Origin: Pseudomonas sp. PH1b
GTDB taxonomy: Bacteria; Pseudomonadota; Gammaproteobacteria; Pseudomonadales; Pseudomonadaceae
DNA length: 64,000 bases
NCBI RefSeq assembly: GCF_000633395.1
Contig: NZ_AYMU01000001.1
Location: 434,001-498,000 of the forward strand
Direction of reading: 5' to 3'
Shown: positions 44,865-52,878 of the stretch, piece after piece
How positions within the stretch are numbered: position 1 is the first letter of the stretch
Layout: each line of letters opens with the position of its first letter
Notes under the pieces: model-generated
Told to the model about the DNA's origin: nothing
Databases searched by the model: none
The model's input: the letters and a program-made list of their open reading frames with translations, nothing else
Translations under genes and position numbers: made by a program

Positions 44865-45701
44865 ATGTCCAAAACCACCTATTACGCGCCCCACGGCGGC
44901 CACCCGGCGCAGACCGAGTTGCTGACCGACCGCGCGATGTTCACCGAAGCCTACGCGGTGATTCCCAAGGGCGTGATGCGTGACATCGTCACCAGCCACT
45001 TGCCGCACTGGGACAACATGCGCATGTGGGTCCTGGCCCGGCCGCTGTCCGGCTTTGCCGAAACCTTCTCCCAGTACATCGTCGAAGTCGGCGCCAATGG
45101 CGGCAGCGACAAGCCCGAGCAAGATCCGAACGCCGAAGCGGTGCTGTTCGTGGTCGAAGGCGAGATCAACCTGACCCTGCAGGGCCAGGTTCACGTCCTC
45201 AAGCCCGGCGGCTATGCCTTTATCCCGCCGGCCGCCGACTGGAAACTGCGCAACACCAGCGGCACCGAGGCGCGTTTCCACTGGATCCGCAAGCACTACC
45301 AGAAGGTTGATGGCGTGCCGTACCCGGACGCGTTCGTGACCAACGAGCAGGACATCGAGCCACGGATCATGCCCGATACCGAAGGCCGCTGGAGCACCAC
45401 GCGCTTCGTCGACATGAGCGACATGCGCCATGACATGCACGTCAACATCGTCAACTTCGAACCCGGTGGCGTGATTCCGTTTGCCGAAACCCACGTCATG
45501 GAGCACGGCCTCTACGTGCTGGAAGGCAAGGCGGTGTATCGCCTGAACCAGGACTGGGTCGAGGTCGAGGCTGGCGACTTCATGTGGCTGCGCGCCTTCT
45601 GCCCGCAGGCCTGCTACTCCGGTGGCCCGGGTCGCTTCCGCTACCTGCTGTACAAGGATGTGAACCGCCAGATGCGCCTGACCCTGAACGCGGCGCACTG
45701 A
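44865..45701 (+). CDS. allE: (S)-ureidoglycine aminohydrolase
   Basis: A 278-residue bicupin enzyme that converts (S)-ureidoglycine to (S)-ureidoglycolate and ammonia in allantoin breakdown. The N-terminal cupin (NAEAVLFVVEGEINLTLQG) and C-terminal cupin (HVMEHGLYVLEGKAVYRL) are both present. The metal-binding Glu/His/His pattern (FAETHVMEHGLYVLEG) matches AllE/YlbA. GAGGAG precedes the start at 44865; the frame opens at 44850. The other ureide genes are absent here, so it stands alone in this window. Confidence 0.88.
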   Translation: MSKTTYYAPHGGHPAQTELLTDRAMFTEAYAVIPKGVMRDIVTSHLPHWDNMRMWVLARPLSGFAETFSQYIVEVGANGGSDKPEQDPNAEAVLFVVEGEINLTLQGQVHVLKPGGYAFIPPAADWKLRNTSGTEARFHWIRKHYQKVDGVPYPDAFVTNEQDIEPRIMPDTEGRWSTTRFVDMSDMRHDMHVNIVNFEPGGVIPFAETHVMEHGLYVLEGKAVYRLNQDWVEVEAGDFMWLRAFCPQACYSGGPGRFRYLLYKDVNRQMRLTLNAAH

Positions 45702-45760
45702 GCCTGGCGGCGGGCCGGGGAACAAGGTGCTTCCCTGTGCTGCCGAGCGGCTGTGAATGA

Positions 45761-45788
45761 AACCGGCGATGACTCGCCGGTTTTTTTT
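45761..45788 (+). terminator. Rho-independent terminator of allE
   Basis: AACCGGCG (45761-45768), loop ATGACT, CGCCGGTT, then a T-tract to 45788. A strong intrinsic terminator 60 bases after the stop. Confidence 0.9.
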
Positions 45789-45845
45789 CGCCCGTCCCCC
45801 GATGCTTGTGGTGCCCAATGCGCCAGTGCTGGTTCGAGCGAGCCT

Positions 45846-46691
45846 TCAGGGCGGGCTTACCCTGAGGACTGCAGCCCCTGAAAAAGTGCCTGGGGCCAGC
45901 TCGCCTTTCTTTGAAAGCTGGGAGGACACATTGAGCAGGAGGTTGTTATCGATAGCGAACAATGCGCCGTGGGCATCCACGGTCTTGTTGTTGATGCTTA
46001 TCATCGAATAGAGGCTGCGGTCGTCCCTCAGGCGAATGCCATTCACGCCGACATCGACCAGCGAAATATTGATGCTGCTGATGCCTGTGCACTCGACAAC
46101 CAGTTGAGTGGAGGCGGTGTGCCCATCGACCTTATCGTCGCTCAGGGTTCCGTGGTCGATCGTGCTGTTGCCATGGATTTCACATTTGAGTGGTGGGGGA
46201 ATGACTCGGGCGCAGGGCCCTACAGGCCCAATGGCTCCGCCGAGATTGGGGCCGGTAAAAGATCTGGCGAAGCTGATACAGATGGGGTTTGTGAGCGGAG
46301 GATTTATATTTTTTGGGACCAGTATCGACCCCTTGAATGGGGTGGAAAAGCCTTTGCTGTTCATTTGGTTATAAAGTTGGCCCATGGTCCTGGAGGTCGT
46401 TGGCATGTAATACCAAGAATATAAGCTTGAGACCATGTAGGAGCTGCTTCCAGGTGATCTCAATCCATAAATATGTAAGCTGCAATTATTTATGTCAGGG
46501 GATTGATAGCGGCACCAACTTTCACCTGAGCTGAAACTGTTCCAGTCATCGACGGTAAAGAAGTAACGAATACCTGCCGGCTCATATTCGCTGCCGGTCG
46601 CTGTAATAGTAACGGCTTGTGCAGTGAGGCAATACATATAGATCGATGCAATAAATGCAAGGGCACTTGAGGGGGAAGTTGTGCGGTTCAT
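45846..46691 (-). CDS. Orphan fimbrial adhesin-like protein (MrpH/FimH type)
   Basis: A 281-residue exported protein. The signal peptide (LAFIASIYMYCLTAQA-VT) is present with the start at 46691. An N-terminal lectin-like domain rich in Tyr and Ser (WNSFSSGESWCRYQSPDINNCS) is followed by a pilin domain (CEIHGNSTIDHG to PGTFSGAAVLRVSPP) with the conserved cysteine pair. This is the tip-adhesin architecture of chaperone-usher pili. No usher, chaperone or major pilin is nearby, so it is an orphan. The gene is clearly more AT-rich than its neighbours, suggesting recent transfer. Confidence 0.72.
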   Translation of the reverse strand: MNRTTSPSSALAFIASIYMYCLTAQAVTITATGSEYEPAGIRYFFTVDDWNSFSSGESWCRYQSPDINNCSLHIYGLRSPGSSSYMVSSLYSWYYMPTTSRTMGQLYNQMNSKGFSTPFKGSILVPKNINPPLTNPICISFARSFTGPNLGGAIGPVGPCARVIPPPLKCEIHGNSTIDHGTLSDDKVDGHTASTQLVVECTGISSINISLVDVGVNGIRLRDDRSLYSMISINNKTVDAHGALFAIDNNLLLNVSSQLSKKGELAPGTFSGAAVLRVSPP

Positions 46692-46963
46692 CGTGGCTGG
46701 CCTTGCTGCTGGTAGGAACTGACTTTGTGTCGCGGATTCGAAGGCTGGGGTGAGGAGAACATTGCACTTGATGTGGTTTTGTTGAGGTATTAAGTGTCTG
46801 GTTTCTGCTGAAAATATTACATTGACATTAACTTTCAGTCTTTGAGGAGCGGCCGAGCAGCTTGTCAGAAAATTCCCAAGCCGGAGCCCGCGAACCAATG
46901 GCGGCCGCTCGCTGTACTGAAGGTGTAGAGGAGGGCGGGGCGGCGGCAGTGGACGCTGACCGC

Positions 46964-47653
46964 TCAGGCCTCCAGGGGGGCAATCAGCCCGGGATCTTGG
47001 TTCTTCACGTTGCCCACTGCGGGACTCACCCTGAACCACTGGAAACGCTCGACTGACTCACCCAGGGACAAGGCCATCTGCTCGGCCTGCTGTTTCGAGG
47101 TGCTCAGGTCTAGCCATTGCCGGGCGAGCCGGGGTTCCAGGACGACCGGTCGCCGGTCGTGAATGTCCACCATGCCGCCGGTGCTGGCGGCAGTGATGAG
47201 CACAAAGCCGTCGTGCTCGCCGCGGCCCTGGTCCGGGTCGGGCAGCTGTGCAATGGATGCGCAGAGGATGGGCGAACCGTCGCGGTGCTTGATCAGATAG
47301 GGTTGCTTCTTCGGGCCACCTTCGTCGACCCATTCGAACCAGCTGTCGATGGGGCAGATGGCCCGGTGTGGCCAGATCTGCCGGAAGAACGGGCCGTGGG
47401 CCACGTTCTCGGCCCTGGCATTGATCGGTGGGGCTCGATCCTTGGCCCAGTGCGGCTTCCAGCCCCAACGCACCGGGTCGGCGTAAAGCCTGCCAGCGGT
47501 GACATGGAACAGGGCAAGTTGCATGCTCGGTGCGCCGTTGTAGTGTCCCAGGGGCTGCTCGCCCAGGTTGTTGACCAGGGCCCCGGGCATGCTCAAGGCC
47601 GCCACGAAATCATGAATGCCACGGTACTGGGAAAGGCGCCCGCACATGGTCAT
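46964..47653 (-). CDS. SOS-response-associated HMCES/YedK-family protein
   Basis: A 229-residue protein that covalently traps abasic sites in single-stranded DNA through its N-terminal cysteine. Cys is exposed after Met removal if translation begins at 47647 (MCGRLSQY); the frame also permits 47653 (MTMCGR). Conserved Asn/Arg/Glu (PINARAENVA) and His (DIHDRRPVVLEP) of the active site are present. It protects against abasic-site damage at replication forks. Confidence 0.92.
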   Translation of the reverse strand: MTMCGRLSQYRGIHDFVAALSMPGALVNNLGEQPLGHYNGAPSMQLALFHVTAGRLYADPVRWGWKPHWAKDRAPPINARAENVAHGPFFRQIWPHRAICPIDSWFEWVDEGGPKKQPYLIKHRDGSPILCASIAQLPDPDQGRGEHDGFVLITAASTGGMVDIHDRRPVVLEPRLARQWLDLSTSKQQAEQMALSLGESVERFQWFRVSPAVGNVKNQDPGLIAPLEA

Positions 47654-47714
47654 GTCCTCAATGCCTGCTTCAACTGTAGATCAGGCACCGGACGCTTTCC
47701 TTGGCGGGGCTGCT

Positions 47715-49589
47715 CTACTGGGGCGTGTCGCCCAACAGCGCCGCTACGAAACGGTTGTGGAACACACCCTGTGGATCGCAGCTTCTGCGGTAGGAATCGA
47801 AGGCCTTGATTCTGGCACCGCGCCGCGTCGCCAGATCCTTGAGGAACGCCGGGTTGAACGGTGGCGAAAATGTTCCAGCGGGGCGATTCGGGTCGTAGAA
47901 ACCGAACATCTTGCCGGTGTGCGGCATTCCTCCCAGGGCCACCCAGGCGCGCTCGATGTCGGCGAAGAAGTGCAGCAGGAGCTGGGGGTATTCAGCCCCC
48001 GCGACGGCCGGTACGTAACCGATAAGGTCCAGATTGACGAAGGTCGCGTTGGGGGTTTCGGTGTAGGTTCCGGCCAGTGCGCTGTCGCCACCACGGACGA
48101 AGCGGAACTCCATCGGGGCAACCAGCAGGAAGTCGCTGGAACGCTTGAGGCGCTCCATGACCGCGTCAAGACCCTGCCAGGCCTTGCCCAGCCCTGAATC
48201 ATCGAGTGCCGGGAGTTCGATGAAATAAGACATGAAGATCACCCGCGACGCCCGGGTCAGCCACAAGTCGGAGTAGACAGCCGCAGCCTGATCGAAGAGG
48301 GTTTCTATGGTGAGGTAGCCCGCATCGATGATCGCGTTGGCCGCCTTTTTGTTTCCAAGATACTGCGCCGCAATCAGGGGCGGTTCGAGGATCGGCTCCA
48401 TCGGTATCAAATAGGGCGCGCCGAAGATGTTTTCTTGCGCCAGGGCACAGGCATCGGGAACGCTTGCCTGCAGGTTCGGAATCTTCGTCGCTGGGGACGA
48501 AACCAGGTCCCACCACAGGATGAGGAAGTTGTGGGTGTACGGATTGACGAAGGACTCAACGCGGTCATGGCTGGCGAGCAGGGTCTTGAATTGAGCAATG
48601 AACGCCTGCTGATCGTTACAGGTGATGTTGCCCTCCTTGCCCGATTTCAAGGTCGTGGCCCAGGGGCGTGGCATCACCTCCACGGTGACCGAGGTTACGA
48701 TTCCCAGGGCCCCCAGAGAGACGCGGGCGAACTGCAGGGGCGACCAGCCATCCACCGCCGGGGTTTGTGTGTCGAGGGTCCTTACCTGGCCATCCGGGCC
48801 CATGATGCTGAACGCCGAGACCGTTTCCGCGAAGATCGGCGCGTTGATGGTGGCACCGTGCACGTCCACCGCGGTCATCCCGCCAAGGCTGAAAAAACCG
48901 CCGGCGGTCACGGTCTTGAGCATCATGTCGTGGCCCGTCAGAAACGCATCCAGCGCATCCTCGCGCACACCGGTGTTCACCGTGACCCTGGTTTCGGAGG
49001 GGTGCAGGACGATGGACTGATTGCCCTCGGGCCCCAGGTCCTTGTAGCAGGAGAGGTCGATCAGCCAGCGCGCCGGGTTCGGCGCGAGGCGATTGTCTTC
49101 GGCCACCAGGGCCGGCTGCGCGTGCCGCTGGCCGGAAACGCGGACAGTCGCGCCAGCCAGTACGGCTTGGCTGACGATGGCCTGGAGTTCAACCAGGTTC
49201 GTCGGCGAGAAGTAATATTCCCCATCGATCGACATTGTATGAACGATGTTCTGTGCCCAGTTCCTCCACGGCAGAGGCTGGACCTTGAAGTCCAGGGTCG
49301 TTCCTGTCACTTCGTAAGCTGCCAGCCTGCCGTTATCTGCCGACTGCACCAGGGGCGTCCCTCGATTGCTTGTTCCAAGCACTGCACAAACATAAGGGGC
49401 CACCCCGATCGCATCGGCTGGAACTCTGAGCGACGAAAGTGCCGGGCTTACCTTGTACAGGCCGTTGTTGAAGTTGCCGCTGTTCCAGGCCGAGGTATGC
49501 CAGCTTCCCTTCGAATCAAACCACTGAATCGAAAAGTTCATGATGAAGATGCCATTGTTGAGGCAGCCAATGCGCTCGACTTTTCTCAT
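47715..49589 (-). CDS. FAD-dependent oxidase (aldonolactone/alcohol-oxidase family) with N-terminal beta-domain
   Basis: A 624-residue protein. Residues about 1-105 form a beta-rich domain (FIMNFSIQWFDSKGSWHTSAWNSGNF) paralogous to the neighbouring stand-alone gene. Residues about 135-330 form an FAD-binding type 4 domain (LVELQAIVSQAVLAGATVRVSGQ). The C-terminal part resembles D-arabinono-1,4-lactone oxidases (SCDPQGVFHNRFVAALLG). The start at 49589 is chosen because it aligns with the stand-alone protein's N-terminus; the frame continues to 49667 without homology. Substrate unknown. No signal peptide is seen. The stand-alone gene lies 111 bases upstream on the same strand. Confidence 0.8.
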   Translation of the reverse strand: MRKVERIGCLNNGIFIMNFSIQWFDSKGSWHTSAWNSGNFNNGLYKVSPALSSLRVPADAIGVAPYVCAVLGTSNRGTPLVQSADNGRLAAYEVTGTTLDFKVQPLPWRNWAQNIVHTMSIDGEYYFSPTNLVELQAIVSQAVLAGATVRVSGQRHAQPALVAEDNRLAPNPARWLIDLSCYKDLGPEGNQSIVLHPSETRVTVNTGVREDALDAFLTGHDMMLKTVTAGGFFSLGGMTAVDVHGATINAPIFAETVSAFSIMGPDGQVRTLDTQTPAVDGWSPLQFARVSLGALGIVTSVTVEVMPRPWATTLKSGKEGNITCNDQQAFIAQFKTLLASHDRVESFVNPYTHNFLILWWDLVSSPATKIPNLQASVPDACALAQENIFGAPYLIPMEPILEPPLIAAQYLGNKKAANAIIDAGYLTIETLFDQAAAVYSDLWLTRASRVIFMSYFIELPALDDSGLGKAWQGLDAVMERLKRSSDFLLVAPMEFRFVRGGDSALAGTYTETPNATFVNLDLIGYVPAVAGAEYPQLLLHFFADIERAWVALGGMPHTGKMFGFYDPNRPAGTFSPPFNPAFLKDLATRRGARIKAFDSYRRSCDPQGVFHNRFVAALLGDTPQ

Positions 49590-49700
49590 GGTGATGTCCA
49601 GTTGGGGGATGGCGGCATGAAACATGCGGTCGATGAAATGCGCTGGCGCCAACTCTCCATGGAGCATTGGCGCCAGGCATCATCGGGACAAGGTTGCGGT

Positions 49701-50027
49701 CTACTCGATCAAGTTGATTGCAAAGCCAATGAACGTGGTACCGACAGCGTCATAGGTGGCGATCTGACCGTTAGCTGCGAACGCGACAAACGGCGTTCCC
49801 TGACCGGAAGTCCCGGCCACTGCGTGTCCATAGACCGTGACCGCCAGCGCATTGGCCGGAACCCCAATGGTGTTCAGGTCGGGAGTTGTCCGCGAGGTCG
49901 CCACGGGATAGTTGCCGCTATTCCACTCGGAGGTCACCCACCTGCCGTCGCTGCCCAGCCATTGGACCGAGAAGTTGAATACGTAGCCGCCTTTGTTGTT
50001 AACGGTGATTTTCTGGACCGGTCTCAT
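49701..50027 (-). CDS. Stand-alone beta-sandwich-like protein paralogous to the FAD oxidase N-terminus
   Basis: A 108-residue protein (start MRPVQKITVNNKGG; GGAG seven bases upstream). It aligns along its full length with the N-terminal 105 residues of the next gene: FNFSVQWLGSDGRWVTSEWNS against MNFSIQWFDSKGSWHTSAW, and VGTTFIGFAINLIE against TGTTLDFKVQPL. The pattern of about eight short strands suggests a beta-sandwich, faintly reminiscent of PUD/aegerolysin-type folds, but I cannot establish the family. It has no catalytic motif or signal peptide. It probably works with the oxidase, for example as a binding module. Confidence 0.72.
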   Translation of the reverse strand: MRPVQKITVNNKGGYVFNFSVQWLGSDGRWVTSEWNSGNYPVATSRTTPDLNTIGVPANALAVTVYGHAVAGTSGQGTPFVAFAANGQIATYDAVGTTFIGFAINLIE

Positions 50028-50846
50028 AGTAATCTCCTGTTAGGGTAAAAGTTTTCAATCAAGATAATTCGATATCCACCATTGGCGGGTGGATGCCTTG
50101 TTTCTTGTTCGGCAAGTGTTGAACTAGGGATATATCAAGCAATTATTCTTGTCTGCTTTCCTTAGTGCTGTTGAATGGCATGTGGGTTGTGTGGCATGCC
50201 AATCGATGTTGCTTGATGCTGGGTCTGTTTTCGTGGGTTGGGGTGAAGCTTGTTGAAACAATTGCAACAGCTGTCGCGGGCCAAATATCACTGCAGCAAC
50301 GAGCGTTGTTGCCGATAGGGTGATTCACCTTTATGTAAAGGTTGAATGGCGGTTGCTGCGCTTTGGCTACTTACACTGTAGCAAGCATATTTTTAATGTG
50401 GATGCAGTTTTGAATTGGGTTTAATAGTTGTCCCTATTAAACGGGGCATTCGGGAGTACGATAAAAACAGGGTGTTTTTAGCAATCAAGCTGTTGATGGT
50501 TATAGAGGGTGGGCCTCTCTACTGCTAAACGTCTTGCGGGGCGTAACTACCTGCGCGGTGATCAATTCGGCATGCACTATCACCGAGCAAAAGGATGGCT
50601 GGCGGGGCAGAGCGCGAACCTGCACCCGAAGCAGCGGGCGCGACAGGCTTGCAGCGCGTCAGTGCGCCGTTGCACGGCTGATGCAGATGCACCACCTGCA
50701 GATAGGGACAGCAAACGCGGCATCCAGGGTGGATGCGGGCGCGAGATCCGGGGCGCTGATTAGCGGCACAAAGGGGAAAAATCCGGGCTCACTTGAGCCG
50801 GGGCCGGGTCCGTGCCGCAGGGGATTGGCCGAGGAAAATCGGCCCG
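50028..50846. other. Long AT-rich intergenic region with dyad; no gene supported
   Basis: About 820 bases without a supported gene. A perfect dyad TTTAATAG-TTGTCC-CTATTAAA spans 50420-50441. Several short plus-strand frames at 50509-50875 have poor codon use and no recognised domain. The first part (50028-50500) is unusually AT-rich for this genome, consistent with acquired DNA. Confidence 0.55.
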
Positions 50847-51083
50847 CTATTGCGGAGGTGCAGAGCCGCCAATGAATTTTTCAGTACCAGGCTGATGGGC
50901 ACCGTATTCGACGACATACCACCCACCAAGACGTCTAGCCTGCGCTTCGGCGGTAGGTTTATCGGCGTGGATAGCGACGAATTGCCATGATCCGGGAGCG
51001 TCCCTCATCACTGCCCAGCCGAGTACCCAGCCGTTGTTGTCTGGGTCAGCGGGAAGGTTTTTCCTGAGGCTTCTGATTGACAT
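50847..51083 (-). CDS. Small soluble protein of unknown function
   Basis: A 78-residue protein. AAGGAG lies about eight bases before the ATG at 51083 (MSIRSLRKN). Aromatic-rich segments (GWVLGWAVMRDAPGSWQFVAIHADK, GGWYVVEYG) suggest a compact alpha/beta fold. No family is recognised. Confidence 0.6.
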   Translation of the reverse strand: MSIRSLRKNLPADPDNNGWVLGWAVMRDAPGSWQFVAIHADKPTAEAQARRLGGWYVVEYGAHQPGTEKFIGGSAPPQ

Positions 51084-51369
51084 CACCGCTCCTTGGCTTT
51101 GAGAGGGGCAACACATTACTGCTGATACTGGGCAAGGTGGTAGTGGCATTCCATCCACGTTGGATGGGGGAACAGGGAGAGGTGGTGTTCGGTCGCCAGG
51201 GCGCCGGAAGGCTGGGCTAGAGCATCATGTGCCACTGAAATAGGACTGCTCTAGTCAATGAAGACATAACGCCACGAGGGCCTGGGTAAAACAGCAGAGT
51301 TTCGGACGCGTCCAAAACTGATAGGGCTGATTCGATTGGCAGAGGCTAGGAGCAAAATCCACCAGACAC
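51084..51369. other. Intergenic region between small gene and tRNA-Ser terminator
   Basis: About 285 bases with no supported gene. No att-like duplication of the tRNA end is visible here. Confidence 0.35.
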
Positions 51370-51397
51370 AAAAAAGCCCTGAAAAATCAGGGCTTTC
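51370..51397 (-). terminator. Terminator of tRNA-Ser
   Basis: On the minus strand AAGCCCTGA-TTTT-TCAGGGCTT is followed by TTTT, a strong hairpin with T-run a few bases after the tRNA 3' end. Confidence 0.85.
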
Positions 51398-51408
51398 TCG
51401 TTGAGATT

Positions 51409-51496
51409 TGGCGGAGGCGTAGAGATTCGAACTCTAGGACCTGTTACAGTCGGCGGTTTTCAAGACCGCTGCCTTAAACCACTCGGCCACACCTCC
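51409..51496 (-). tRNA. tRNA-Ser (anticodon UGA)
   Basis: On the minus strand: acceptor GGAGGTG, D-arm, anticodon loop CTTGAAA with anticodon TGA between TCT and CGC flanks, an extended variable arm (class II, typical of serine), T-loop GTTCGAATC and encoded CCA. The length is 88 bases including CCA. It reads UCN serine codons. tRNA-Ser genes are frequent integration sites, and the accessory stretch 45.8-51.1 kb lies on its 3' side. Confidence 0.97.
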
Positions 51497-51619
51497 AGAT
51501 CGCGTTGCGGGCGCCATAATACCCGAATGAAACACACTGTCAAACTCTCTGCGTCGCGACTTACAGAGCCTCTGTTATCATCCTTGCCACTAAATGTTTC
51601 CCCCAACAGGAGTGTCGCC

Positions 51620-52291
51620 ATGCGCGAACAGGATTACGCAGTTAACAACGGCGTGCAGGCCGAGCAGCTAGAGGTTAGCCGCGTCCTGCGCAACACTTAC
51701 GGTCTGCTGGCCCTTACCCTCGCGTTCAGCGGTGTGATGGCCTATGTCGCGCAGCAGATGCGCGTCGGCTATCCGAACATCTTCGTGGTGCTGATCGGCT
51801 TCTACGGTCTGTTCTTCCTCACCAACAAACTCCGTGACTCGGCCTGGGGCCTGGTGTCGGCTTTCGCCCTGACCGGCTTCATGGGCTTCTTGCTCGGCCC
51901 GATCCTCAACCGCTACCTGGGCATGCAGGGCGGCGCCGAAGTGGTCAGTTCGGCCTTCGCCATGACCGCCCTGGTGTTCGGCGGCCTCTCGGCCTACGTG
52001 CTGATCACGCGCAAGGACATGAGCTTCCTCGGTGGCTTCATCACCGCCGGCTTCTTTGTCCTGATGGGTGCGGTGCTGGCCAGCTTGTTCTTCCAGATCA
52101 GCGGCCTGCAATTGGCGATCAGCGCAGGTTTCGTGCTGTTCTCCTCGGTGTGCATCCTGTTCCAGACCAGTGCCATCATCCACGGCGGCGAGCGCAACTA
52201 CATCATGGCGACCATCAGCCTGTATGTATCGATCTACAACCTGTTCGTCAGCCTGTTGCAGCTGTTCGGCATCTTGGGTCGTGATGACTGA
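51620..52291 (+). CDS. Bax inhibitor-1/YccA-family membrane protein
   Basis: A 223-residue protein with about seven transmembrane helices, matching the BI-1/YccA (UPF0005) family (NTYGLLALTLAFSGVMAYVAQQ; FQTSAIIHGGERNYIMATISLYVSIYNLFVSLLQLFGI). E. coli YccA inhibits FtsH. CAGGAG precedes the ATG at 51620. It uses the shared terminator at 52314-52340. Confidence 0.95.
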   Translation: MREQDYAVNNGVQAEQLEVSRVLRNTYGLLALTLAFSGVMAYVAQQMRVGYPNIFVVLIGFYGLFFLTNKLRDSAWGLVSAFALTGFMGFLLGPILNRYLGMQGGAEVVSSAFAMTALVFGGLSAYVLITRKDMSFLGGFITAGFFVLMGAVLASLFFQISGLQLAISAGFVLFSSVCILFQTSAIIHGGERNYIMATISLYVSIYNLFVSLLQLFGILGRDD

Positions 52292-52313
52292 TCACAGGGA
52301 TTAAACCCCCTGT

Positions 52314-52340
52314 AAAAAAGCCCGCTTCGGCGGGCTTTTT
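52314..52340. terminator. Bidirectional terminator between BI-1 gene and T2SS operon
   Basis: AAAAAAGCCCGC-TTCG-GCGGGCTTTTT has a stable stem with A-tract on one side and T-tract on the other, so it works for both strands. It lies between the stops at 52291 and 52372. Confidence 0.95.
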
Positions 52341-52371
52341 GTTGCGTGGGTTTCGGCTGATGGCCCGGGAT

Positions 52372-52875
52372 TCAGCGGGTCTGGACCTGCAATCGCGCCG
52401 TGGCCACGGCGTCCTGGTTGACCTCGATGGAAAACGACAGCACCTCCACCTGCTTCTGCTCCAGTTGATCGACCCAACCGATCAGGCCGCCCAGCGGTCC
52501 TTCCAGGGCCAGGCTCACTCGCCCCGGAGCCTCATGGTCCATGCGCTCCAGGTTCAGGCCTGCCTGGCTGCTGGAACGGGCCAGGAGCCCGGGCAAGGCT
52601 TCGATGGAAATCGCCGGCGCCGGGCTGGAGGCGCTGGTGGCGGGCAGTTGCTGAAGTTGCTGGTACAAATGCGTGACCTCGATAAAGCGTTGCTCGGCAT
52701 CCTTCAAGGCTTGAAGTTGCGGTTGCCAGAGCAGTAGATAGAACGTGGTGACCAGGCCGAACAGGCCAAGGCCCTGCAGGGCCCGTTGTTCGCGTTTGGC
52801 CAGGCGCTGCCAGTGCAGCCGGCCAAGGCCCAGCAGGGTGGACAGGGAAGGTCTTTTCAGTGCAGGCGGGGTCAT
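52372..52875 (-). CDS. gspM: Type II secretion system protein GspM
   Basis: A 167-residue inner-membrane assembly-platform protein. One transmembrane helix (LGLFGLVTTFYLLLWQPQL) is followed by a coiled coil and a small periplasmic domain (IEVTHLYQQLQQLPAT). GspM partners with GspL. It is last in the operon, preceded by gspL with three bases between. No gspN follows. Confidence 0.88.
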   Translation of the reverse strand: MTPPALKRPSLSTLLGLGRLHWQRLAKREQRALQGLGLFGLVTTFYLLLWQPQLQALKDAEQRFIEVTHLYQQLQQLPATSASSPAPAISIEALPGLLARSSSQAGLNLERMDHEAPGRVSLALEGPLGGLIGWVDQLEQKQVEVLSFSIEVNQDAVATARLQVQTR

Positions 52876-52878
52876 GCC

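Noticed and set aside
50600..50623. tRNA-3'-end-like sequence (TGGCGGGG followed by a T-arm-like segment, minus strand)
   Set aside because: The T-loop departs from the conserved GTTCRANYC at two positions and no other tRNA arm is present; chance resemblance or a heavily decayed remnant.
50509..50875. Two overlapping plus-strand frames in the gene-poor region
   Set aside because: Poor codon use, no ribosome site and no domain.
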